Origin: Campylobacterota bacterium
GTDB taxonomy: Bacteria; Campylobacterota; Campylobacteria; Campylobacterales; Hydrogenimonadaceae
NCBI GenBank assembly: GCA_013153475.1
Contig: JAADEJ010000086.1
Location: forward strand, 1 to 60,183
DNA length: 60,183 nucleotides
Direction of reading: 5' to 3'
Positions within the stretch are counted from its first letter, which is position 1, and each line of letters opens with the position of its first letter. The notes under the pieces were generated by a model. It made no database searches. It saw only the letters and a program-made list of their open reading frames with translations, and was not told the origin of the DNA. Shown piece by piece: positions 10,298 to 18,597 of the stretch. A program made the position numbers and the translations under genes.

Positions 10298-12370
10298 ATG
10301 GCCAGGTCAACCGGTCTGATGGTTCGTCTGCTTTTTTCCGCCTCGTTGGCGGGTAAGGCACTCATGGCTGGCGGTTTGCTCGATTATGATCTGGAAGATT
10401 TGAGTCAGATCGTTACCGAAACCAGTACGGTATCCAACCGGTACGCGCTGGGTATAGACCAGGCGGTGGGCAGCGTGACGGTAGTGACCGATGAGGAGAT
10501 TGCGCGGCACGGTTACAAAACGCTGCAGGAGCTGCTGAATACCGTCGTAGGTTTCGACGAGGGATACCACATATACCGCAGTCTGGTATCGAGCCGCGGG
10601 TTTCGGCAGGATATCAACTCCAACTATCTTCTGCTTGTGGACGGCCACCGCATCAACGAAAACGCCTACGGCGGATTCGATGTGGCCCATATTTTCCCCT
10701 TGATGTCCAATATCGCCCGGGTGGAGATCATTCGAGGGCCCAGTTCCACGCTTTGGGGGAGCGACGCCATCAACGGGATCATAGCCATTACCACAAAAAG
10801 CGCCGTGGATTTCGAGGGAAGCAATCGGCCGTCGGGAACTGCGCGGGCTTCGGTGGATTACGAGTTTGAAAACGAGCGGATCATTGTCGACGGAGAGTAC
10901 GCCAAACGTTTTGACAATACCGATCTGTTGCTCTCCGCCCACTATTTCGACAGCGATACACCCTGGACCAGGGTCTACGGTTACGGTGTACCGGAGATGG
11001 TTCCTTACAAAAAGCCGCAGAGCGAATACGACTATATGCCCAGTTACAAAGTCTACGCGAAAATTTCACACGGGGATCTGACGCTGCTGGCCAATCGTAC
11101 CCATTATGTCGATGTCCCCAACGATGTTACCTACATCCTCAAAAAGCCGACCAAAGACGAGAAAGCGGTGGCGGATCAGACGTGGTTTGATCTGATCTAC
11201 TCTCCGCAACTGACCGATACCTGGTCACTTGAAAGCCGAATCTTTTACGATAACAAAGTGCGCAAAGAACAGTCCTATCTGCTATCGGGTGCAGTGTATG
11301 ATAAACCAAAATATATCGATGAAGGGGCAGGCGGAGAGGCGATTTTACACCATACGACACCGACGCACCATTTTCTTGCCGGTCTCTACGGCCATAGGAA
11401 GAGATTGCACGCATTCAACAGAAGTTTGAATTTTGGAGTGACCGATAAAAACTTCGCGTTGTTCGGTGAGTTCAGTTACGAGGGGATAGCGTCGTGGATC
11501 GTAACGGTCGGCGGCCGTGCCGAGTACGGGTCGCCTCGGGGGGATAGCCACTCTTTTCTTCCGAGGGCATCTCTTTACTGGCAGGCAAACGAGGACTATT
11601 TCCTGAAATACTCTTTCAATACCGGCTCGTTGCGCCCGACACTTCTTACCACCCGGGATTACTATTATACGGTCAATGACAAAACCTATTACGCCAAGGG
11701 AGCGGACAAGTCGCAAAGAAGTTACTCCCACGATTTTCAGATCGGGTATCGGGGAAACCGTCTCAACTGGACGGCGACACTCTTCTATTCACGGATCGAC
11801 GATCTGATCTTGTGGGGCGATCAGTATGAAGTGGGAACGATCGACGGTGTTCCGGTCAAGTTGTGGGAGACCAACCTGGCCGATATTACCCAAAAAGGGA
11901 TCGAGTTGGAGTGGCGATATACCGTCGACAAGAGTCTCGCGTTTTACGGTAATTACGCCTATGCCGATACCCGTTACGCCCACGAGTGGGTCGAGTATGG
12001 CGGTGAACCGGTTTACAGTCTGGTGGACGATCTTTACACCGACGACTCCCTGGTGATGGCGGGTGCGCCGCAGCAGACCTGGAATGTCGGTGTCGATTGG
12101 GACATCAGGGAGAATATCAGTCTCAATTTCCATTACAGGGGGCGGTACGGCGTGCTTTCGATCTATCCCAACCCGGAGTGGGAAACCTTTGGAGCCGAAC
12201 ACTTTTTCGATACCAATCTTCGGTGGCTCAGGCCGTTTGGAGATCGTACGGAGCTTGATTTTTATGTCAAGAATATCGGGGACAATCAGGGACTGTTCCC
12301 GATGGGATACGGAAAAGTCGAATCGCAACTGGGGCGGCAGATCGGTCTGAAGCTCTCCATCGGATTGTAA
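10298..12370 (+). CDS. TonB-dependent outer-membrane receptor (1)
   Basis: Plug domain: SVTVVTDEEIARHGYKTLQELLNTVVGF, LLVDGHRINENAYGG, VEIIRGPSSTLWGSDAINGIIAITTK; long beta-barrel. Confidence 0.92.
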   Translation: MARSTGLMVRLLFSASLAGKALMAGGLLDYDLEDLSQIVTETSTVSNRYALGIDQAVGSVTVVTDEEIARHGYKTLQELLNTVVGFDEGYHIYRSLVSSRGFRQDINSNYLLLVDGHRINENAYGGFDVAHIFPLMSNIARVEIIRGPSSTLWGSDAINGIIAITTKSAVDFEGSNRPSGTARASVDYEFENERIIVDGEYAKRFDNTDLLLSAHYFDSDTPWTRVYGYGVPEMVPYKKPQSEYDYMPSYKVYAKISHGDLTLLANRTHYVDVPNDVTYILKKPTKDEKAVADQTWFDLIYSPQLTDTWSLESRIFYDNKVRKEQSYLLSGAVYDKPKYIDEGAGGEAILHHTTPTHHFLAGLYGHRKRLHAFNRSLNFGVTDKNFALFGEFSYEGIASWIVTVGGRAEYGSPRGDSHSFLPRASLYWQANEDYFLKYSFNTGSLRPTLLTTRDYYYTVNDKTYYAKGADKSQRSYSHDFQIGYRGNRLNWTATLFYSRIDDLILWGDQYEVGTIDGVPVKLWETNLADITQKGIELEWRYTVDKSLAFYGNYAYADTRYAHEWVEYGGEPVYSLVDDLYTDDSLVMAGAPQQTWNVGVDWDIRENISLNFHYRGRYGVLSIYPNPEWETFGAEHFFDTNLRWLRPFGDRTELDFYVKNIGDNQGLFPMGYGKVESQLGRQIGLKLSIGL

Positions 12371-12459
12371 AACCGCCTCTCTTTCTGACCTCTCCCTAAG
12401 GAAGATTGGCATAATATCGCAGGCAGCAATCTCCCAAAAGGGACGAGGACGGGAATTTT

Positions 12460-15252
12460 ATGGGAAAAAAGCGAAAAAAATTTGTCAAATACAATCAGAG
12501 CGTCCGTAAAATTTTCGGCGGGGTCGGGTTTGATGAAGGGGTCACGAGGCTTTCGCTCGATCAGTTGATCGAGTTGGCGATGGTGCTGGAGCTCAAAGAG
12601 CCCAGCCTGACCAAACCCGACCTTATACGGGCCATGCGCCGCGTATGGAGCGGCGGCGAGGCGTTTCACAGAGAGGCGATTGTGGCCTATCTGGAGGGAC
12701 TGGATACCCTCTTTGGCGAGGAGGGGACGGTATCGGGCCTTCAGGAGCGTCATGCCAAGATTGACGCCATACTGGCTGACATTCCCCATACGCCGGAAGA
12801 GGCGTCCGCCGTTCGCGCCCAGTTTGAGACACTCAAGTCCAAAAAGATCACCCCCAAAAAGATCGCCAAAGCGCTGGAAAAGATGCGGCGCCGGCGAAAA
12901 AAAGAGGGGCTGGAGAGCGCGTTGGGGGGGACGTTTGACGAAGAGGGTCGCTTTCTCTTTTACGCCGACTATCTTTTTGCGCTCAAAACGCCGATTCAAA
13001 AGAGCCTGCTAACCGTCTGCGAGCCCATTGAGCCCGCGCGTTTTGACGGTTTGGATGAAGCGGAGTTAAAAGCGCACCTGGGTGCGTTGAAAGAGCGGGC
13101 CGTGGCGACAAAGGCCCGACAGGTCGAGGCGATAAGTGAGCTGGCCTGCCGGTCCAATCCCTATCTCTCTTTAAAAAGCCGAAGAGAGGCGCTGGAAAAC
13201 CTGCCCGCCGACGGCGATTTGACGGCGCCGCCCCTGCCGACTGAGGCGGTACGCGACGCCCTGCTGGCCCAGTCGGGGGCCGAGCAGGTTGCCGTGGGCA
13301 AAGAGGAGGTGCTGGTATTTGGGCGCTTTACCCATGAAATGATGGGAGACGGGGCGTGGCGGGTTGACTACCGCCTCCCTGTGCGCCTGGCGCGCAAAGA
13401 GGTGTATGAGGGGCTCTGGCACGGGAGAGATTTGGGTATCAAGGCGCGTCTTGAGAGTGAGAACCGCGCCCGCGTAGAGCGTTTTGAGGCGGAGCTTGAG
13501 GCGCTTGTCAGTGCGCTTTTGGGCGAAGGAGAGGCGCTTGGCATAGGACGCCGGGAGGTGGAAGAGAGCGTGGCGCGCACCGTGGCCGAAGAGGTGCGGG
13601 AGCGCCAAAGCCTGGAGATTCCCTACCAGACCCTCAAAGAGATCAACCGCCACTTCGCCAAACGCATCGAGGCGCTTCGCCTGCAACGCCAGCGCGAGGA
13701 ACTGCTGGCCAGGGCGATTCGGGACTTTAAAAACCTCTTCCCCCTGGCCAGGGCGCTCAAACGCCGGCTCATCTTTCACGTGGGCCCCACCAACAGCGGC
13801 AAGACCTACGCCGCCATGCAAAGGCTCAAACGCGCCGACACCGGCTACTACCTGGCGCCGTTGCGTCTGCTGGCGCTGGAGGGGTATGAGAGCCTGCTGG
13901 CCGATGGCATACCCGCCTCTTTGGTGACGGGCGAGGAGCAGATGATCGATGAGGAGGCAGCGCATATCAGCTCCACCATCGAGATGGCCAACTTTCAGGT
14001 GGATGTGGATGTCTGCGTCATTGACGAGGTGCAGATGATAGACGATCCTGATCGGGGGTGGGCCTGGGCCAACGCCATCATCGGCATACCGGCCAAAGAG
14101 GTGATCATGACTGGTAGCGAGGACGCGTTGGCGGCGATCAGGGAGCTGGCCGAGTGGCTGGGCGAGCCGTTGGAGGTGGTGCGTTTTGAACGCAAAGGCC
14201 CTCTGACACTGCTGGACAAGCCCAGCTCCATGAAAAAGCTGGAGCCTGGCACGGCCATTGTCGCTTTTAGCCGTAAAGATGTATTGACGCTGAAAGAACA
14301 GCTTGCCAGCCGTTACAGCGTCTCGGTGGTCTACGGCAACCTCAGTCCCGAGGTCAGACGCGAAGAGGCGCGCCGCTTCAGGGAAGGGGAGTCGCAGGTG
14401 TTGGTGGCGACCGACGCCATCGCCATGGGGCTGAATCTGCCGATCAAAACCCTGCTTTTTGCCAGGGATTCCAAGTTTGACGGCCAGAGCCGGCGCCCGC
14501 TCTATCCGTCGGAGATCCGCCAGATCGCCGGCAGGGCGGGGCGATTTGGCTTGCATGAGGCCGGTTTTGTGGGGGCGTTGAGCCACCCGGTGTTGCAAAG
14601 CGTTACCGAGCTTATCGACGCCCCCGCGCCGCCGATTCAGGGGCCTTACAGGGTGATGGCCAACCTGGAGCATATCGAGCTGATCGCCTCTATTATCCAG
14701 ACAGAGAGCCTGGCGGAGATTCTGGGATTTTTTGTCAAGCATATGCGCTTTGACGGCCCCTTTGTGGCGGCCAACATCGAGAATATGCTTCAGATTTCGC
14801 GCATGGTGGATATGTACCGGTTGGATCTGAAAACCAAATACCACCTCGCCTGCGCGCCGTTGACGGTGGGATCGGCCTATCTTGAGAGCGTCTTTCACCG
14901 CTATCTTATCGCCCTGGAGCAGGGCTGTCCCATAGGTTTCGCGCCGCCGGAGTCATTGCCTGAGACGGCGGCGACGGCGGATATGCTTTTTGACGCGGAG
15001 GAGCGGGTGAAAGAGGTGTCGTTATACCTGTGGCTCAGCTACCGCTTTCCCGACGCTTTTGTCGATACCGAACGGGCACGCACGGCCAGAGAGACGCTCA
15101 ACCGTTTTATTGAGAGGTCTTTGCGTAAAGGGGTCTTCGCCAGGGCATGCAGGCGTTGCGGCGCGCCGTTACCTGCGGGATTTAAGTTTGGGATCTGTCA
15201 AAACTGTTACAAAGGGCGATCCATCTTTCGCAACGGTCGCAGAAAAAAATAA
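12460..15252 (+). CDS. SUV3-like superfamily II RNA helicase with C-terminal zinc ribbon
   Basis: HVGPTNSGKTYAAMQRLKRADTGYYLAPLRLLALE, IDEVQMIDD, QIAGRAGRFG; C-terminal CRRCGAPLPAGFKFGICQNC. Confidence 0.85.
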   Translation: MGKKRKKFVKYNQSVRKIFGGVGFDEGVTRLSLDQLIELAMVLELKEPSLTKPDLIRAMRRVWSGGEAFHREAIVAYLEGLDTLFGEEGTVSGLQERHAKIDAILADIPHTPEEASAVRAQFETLKSKKITPKKIAKALEKMRRRRKKEGLESALGGTFDEEGRFLFYADYLFALKTPIQKSLLTVCEPIEPARFDGLDEAELKAHLGALKERAVATKARQVEAISELACRSNPYLSLKSRREALENLPADGDLTAPPLPTEAVRDALLAQSGAEQVAVGKEEVLVFGRFTHEMMGDGAWRVDYRLPVRLARKEVYEGLWHGRDLGIKARLESENRARVERFEAELEALVSALLGEGEALGIGRREVEESVARTVAEEVRERQSLEIPYQTLKEINRHFAKRIEALRLQRQREELLARAIRDFKNLFPLARALKRRLIFHVGPTNSGKTYAAMQRLKRADTGYYLAPLRLLALEGYESLLADGIPASLVTGEEQMIDEEAAHISSTIEMANFQVDVDVCVIDEVQMIDDPDRGWAWANAIIGIPAKEVIMTGSEDALAAIRELAEWLGEPLEVVRFERKGPLTLLDKPSSMKKLEPGTAIVAFSRKDVLTLKEQLASRYSVSVVYGNLSPEVRREEARRFREGESQVLVATDAIAMGLNLPIKTLLFARDSKFDGQSRRPLYPSEIRQIAGRAGRFGLHEAGFVGALSHPVLQSVTELIDAPAPPIQGPYRVMANLEHIELIASIIQTESLAEILGFFVKHMRFDGPFVAANIENMLQISRMVDMYRLDLKTKYHLACAPLTVGSAYLESVFHRYLIALEQGCPIGFAPPESLPETAATADMLFDAEERVKEVSLYLWLSYRFPDAFVDTERARTARETLNRFIERSLRKGVFARACRRCGAPLPAGFKFGICQNCYKGRSIFRNGRRKK

Positions 15253-15265
15253 ATTTAAGCTGTGC

Positions 15266-15271
15266 TATAAT
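15266..15271 (+). promoter_or_regulatory. Putative -10 element (TATAAT) for the HD-GYP response regulator
   Basis: GTGCTATAATCAG located just after the helicase stop codon. Confidence 0.45.
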
Positions 15272-15298
15272 CAGTGAAAATGACGAAAAGAGGGAGAC

Positions 15299-16339
15299 GT
15301 GGAGTATCATCATGAAATATTGATCGTTGACGACCGGTTGGAAAACCTTAAACTTTTAAGCAGTTTTCTGCTTAAAGAGGGTTACCGTGTCCGCAGCGCG
15401 TTGGATGGTGAAACCGCCCTTTTGAGCATTAAAGCGAAACACCCCGATCTGATACTGCTCGATATCAAAATGGACGGTATGGACGGTTTTGAGGTGTGCC
15501 ATCACCTTAAAGAGGATCCCCAAACCGCGATGATTCCGATTATCTTCATCAGCGCGAGAGATGATACCGAAGCGAAGGTGCGGGCGTTTCGGGAGGGGGG
15601 TGTCGACTATATCACCAAACCTTTCGCCAGTGAAGAGGTGGTCGCGAGGGTACGGACTCATCTGCAGTTGAACGATTATCAGCACAACCTGGAAAAACGC
15701 ATCGATGAAGGGGTGCGAAAGATCAAGCTGCTGAACGAAGAGCTTGAGTTGACGCAGGATGAAATGATCCGCACGTTGGGTGCGCTGATGGAAAAGCGGG
15801 ACGACGAGACGGGTCAACATGTTGTCCGGGTGGCCGAGTTTTCACGCAGATTGGCGCAATTGGTGGGGTTGGATACGGAGACGACCCGTCTGATCTACAA
15901 GGCGACGCCGTTACATGATGCCGGAAAGGTGGCGATTCCCGACAATATCTTGAATAAAAAGGGGCCTTTGACCCCGGAAGAGTGGGAGATCATGAAAACC
16001 CATGCCGTCAAAGGGTATGAGATTTTCAAGGATTCAACCCGGCCGGTATTGAAAATGGCCGCGATCATCGCCAAAGAGCATCATGAACGGTGGGACGGCA
16101 GCGGCTATCCGGACGGCCTGAAAGGGGAAGAGATCAGCATGGCGGGACGTATTGTCCATATCGCGGATGTTTTTGACGCGCTGAGTCACAAACGGGTCTA
16201 TAAAGAGGCGTGGAGTCTGGACAAAGTAAAGGCATTTATGGTCGAGAACAGCGGAAAGATGTTCGACCCGACGCTTACCCGGCTCTTTCTGGACCATTAC
16301 GACGATTTTGTGGCCATTCGGGAGAGATTTCAGAACTGA
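15299..16339 (+). CDS. Response regulator with receiver and HD-GYP (c-di-GMP phosphodiesterase) domains
   Basis: ILIVDDRLENLKLL, LILLDIKMDGMDG, ITKPF; HDAGKVAIPD, KEHHERWDGSGYPDGLKG. GTG start with upstream AGGGAG. Confidence 0.93.
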   Translation: MEYHHEILIVDDRLENLKLLSSFLLKEGYRVRSALDGETALLSIKAKHPDLILLDIKMDGMDGFEVCHHLKEDPQTAMIPIIFISARDDTEAKVRAFREGGVDYITKPFASEEVVARVRTHLQLNDYQHNLEKRIDEGVRKIKLLNEELELTQDEMIRTLGALMEKRDDETGQHVVRVAEFSRRLAQLVGLDTETTRLIYKATPLHDAGKVAIPDNILNKKGPLTPEEWEIMKTHAVKGYEIFKDSTRPVLKMAAIIAKEHHERWDGSGYPDGLKGEEISMAGRIVHIADVFDALSHKRVYKEAWSLDKVKAFMVENSGKMFDPTLTRLFLDHYDDFVAIRERFQN

Positions 16340-18504
16340 TAGTGCAGTTGCAGGGAGAGGGAAGGGGCGGTATCGCGGTATTGACTGGTGCGTTGAAAAA
16401 AGTTTCGTTTGTTGATATCTTCGTCGAAAAGACCGAGAAGATCGTAGCCGAAGACCGAGATATCCAGTTTCTCGCTCCATTTGTAATGAAATCCAAGATC
16501 CAAAAAGGCGGATGTTCCAAAGGCGGTTTTACTCTCGTCATAGAGAGGTAATAGCAGTGTGCCGTCCAACACCTCTTTGTTGTAATCGGCCATATCGACC
16601 GCTCCGGGGAGCCCCCAGAAGATGCGTAACGATCCTGTGTAACTGAAGCGGGGAGAGGCATGGTAAGTGACAGACGCTTTGGTGATATGGTCGTGCCAGT
16701 TGGCCAGATCGTTACCGTAGCCGTAAGGGGAGGCCGAGATATTCTGATATTGCAGTGTCGGGTCGTCGAGTGTAAAGTCGAGCTGTTTGGTGTAACAGTG
16801 TGAGAGAAACCCGTCCAGTTTGTCGAAATTGAACGAATATTTGGCTTCCAGTCCGAAGAAATCGAGTGTGCCGATGGACTCCTGGATCAGTGTCAGCTGG
16901 TTGTAGGCCACGACATGGTGGTGGGTATAGTATGCGTCGAAAAAGAGTTTGTGGTGCGGACTGAAGCGGTGTTCGACAATCAACTCCGTCCGGTCGATTT
17001 TTTCGATATCGCCGTCTTCGCCTGTTGTGACGTGGATAGCGTAAAGGTCGGCGTCGTCGGAGTGGCGAACCGACTGGTTGTAGATGAGCTTGATGGCGTC
17101 TTCGGGGGTGGGAAGATAGATTAAGGCAAAGCGCGGCGCGAACATCCAGGGGCTGAAACGGTGCTTGTCGAGTCGAAAACCGGTAAAAAGCGTAATCTGG
17201 TCGGTCATATTGCCCTGGTACTCGCCATAAAGAGAGAAGAGACCGGCATACCAGTGCGAATGTGATTGGAATAGCGATTTGTAAGCGGTGGGTGCCTTTG
17301 ACGGGTCGAACTCCGTATCGTCGTAAGAGATGCCCAACGCAAAAGCGTGAACGGGAAAGGGGCGATAACGCACGACGGTATTGAGGTTCAGGTCCTTCTC
17401 TTTCCACTCTTTCGTACCGTTGTCGGTATGAAGGGTAACGGTCTTGATATCGCTTTGCATATAGCTTGCCGACGACTCCACGCTCCATTCGTCATTGATG
17501 ATGTGACGGTATTGGGCGTAGAGAGTCCATTGGCGGTGGGCGTTACCCGTATCCTGAAAAATTTCGGGATACTGGTCTCCGTATCTATGATAGGAAAATC
17601 CGTAAAGATTTTGCAGGGTGGGAGAGGCCTGGCCGCTTTGTGTATAGCGTCCCCAGACGCTCAGGTTTTCGGTGTCGAGTTGAAGATGAATTTTGTGGCG
17701 CGGCGATGAGTGAAAAGAGGCCATGTCCGGCGTGGTTTTGAAAGGGAAGTCTTTGTCCGCTTCAAAGACGGTCGTATCGTTGTAAGCCGGTCTGTCGATT
17801 GTCATGTTGAAAGCGACTTTATGGGGCGCCAGATCGTCATCTGCGCCGCTCGCCTGTTCCACGCCGTAATAGGCATAGAGCGCCAGATCGTCGCTCAACT
17901 GCTCACCATGTTGGATTTCGGCCGAAAAGGCCTGGGCGCCGAGGGTGCCTTTCAGGCGGGTTTGGGTTCCGTGAAAAGTGTGGCCGTTGAAAGTTTTGAT
18001 ATTGATGACACCGGCGATGGCACCGGGGCCGAAGACGGCCGACCCCGGTCCGCTGATGACACTGATCTCGTCGATATCGTCAAGCGTTCCCGTCCATCTC
18101 TCCGTTATGGCGCCGCCGTCCGTGGCTTTGACGTTCATGTTACGACCGTTGACAAGAAGCAGAATTTTGTTGTTCCGGTCGCTGATAATCCCGCCGATGC
18201 CCATTTGCGAGCCGTGAACTTTATACATATAGGCAAAAGAGGGGACGAAAATTTCCAACAGTTCATCGAGGTTGCGGGCGCCCGATTCGACAATCTGTTC
18301 GTGCGTGATGACGGTGACGTTGGCGGGGGTCTCCCTGGTGCCCGATCGGGTCAGGGTCGCAAAACGGTTATCGACTTTGATTTGGGAGAGATCTTCAAGG
18401 GAGAGATCAAAAAGATTGGTTTGCGCTTTCAAAAAAAAAGGAAAAGCCATCCCTGTCATCAAGAGACGCCACGTCATGGAGAAGTTCTGTCTATTTATGC
18501 CCAT
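16330..18504 (-). CDS. TonB-dependent outer-membrane receptor (2)
   Basis: NVTVITHEQIVESGARNLDELLEIFVPSF, LLVNGRNMNVKATDGG, ISVISGPGSAVFGPGAIAGVINIKT; ends ...LQLHYQF. Confidence 0.92.
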   Translation of the reverse strand: MGINRQNFSMTWRLLMTGMAFPFFLKAQTNLFDLSLEDLSQIKVDNRFATLTRSGTRETPANVTVITHEQIVESGARNLDELLEIFVPSFAYMYKVHGSQMGIGGIISDRNNKILLLVNGRNMNVKATDGGAITERWTGTLDDIDEISVISGPGSAVFGPGAIAGVINIKTFNGHTFHGTQTRLKGTLGAQAFSAEIQHGEQLSDDLALYAYYGVEQASGADDDLAPHKVAFNMTIDRPAYNDTTVFEADKDFPFKTTPDMASFHSSPRHKIHLQLDTENLSVWGRYTQSGQASPTLQNLYGFSYHRYGDQYPEIFQDTGNAHRQWTLYAQYRHIINDEWSVESSASYMQSDIKTVTLHTDNGTKEWKEKDLNLNTVVRYRPFPVHAFALGISYDDTEFDPSKAPTAYKSLFQSHSHWYAGLFSLYGEYQGNMTDQITLFTGFRLDKHRFSPWMFAPRFALIYLPTPEDAIKLIYNQSVRHSDDADLYAIHVTTGEDGDIEKIDRTELIVEHRFSPHHKLFFDAYYTHHHVVAYNQLTLIQESIGTLDFFGLEAKYSFNFDKLDGFLSHCYTKQLDFTLDDPTLQYQNISASPYGYGNDLANWHDHITKASVTYHASPRFSYTGSLRIFWGLPGAVDMADYNKEVLDGTLLLPLYDESKTAFGTSAFLDLGFHYKWSEKLDISVFGYDLLGLFDEDINKRNFFQRTSQYRDTAPSLSLQLHYQF

Positions 18505-18524
18505 TTATTAAATCCACCTGATAA

Positions 18525-18530
18525 ATTATA
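18525..18530 (-). promoter_or_regulatory. Putative -10 element (TATAAT, minus strand) for TonB receptor 2
   Basis: Minus strand reads GTTATAATTTATCAGGTGG upstream of the ATG at 18504. Confidence 0.4.
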
Positions 18531-18543
18531 ACATATCCGTTCT

Positions 18544-18563
18544 TATAATAGAGACGCTATAAT
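18544..18563 (+). promoter_or_regulatory. Two tandem putative -10 elements (TATAAT at 18544 and 18558) for the histidine kinase
   Basis: CTTATAATAGAGACGCTATAATATAG. Confidence 0.45.
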
Positions 18564-18597
18564 ATAGAGAACGGAGCTGATTTTAAAAGGGCTGAAA

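Noticed and set aside
13171-14898. 575-aa minus-strand ORF antisense to the SUV3-like helicase
   Set aside because: The helicase motifs on plus are clear; the antisense frame has no recognisable domains.
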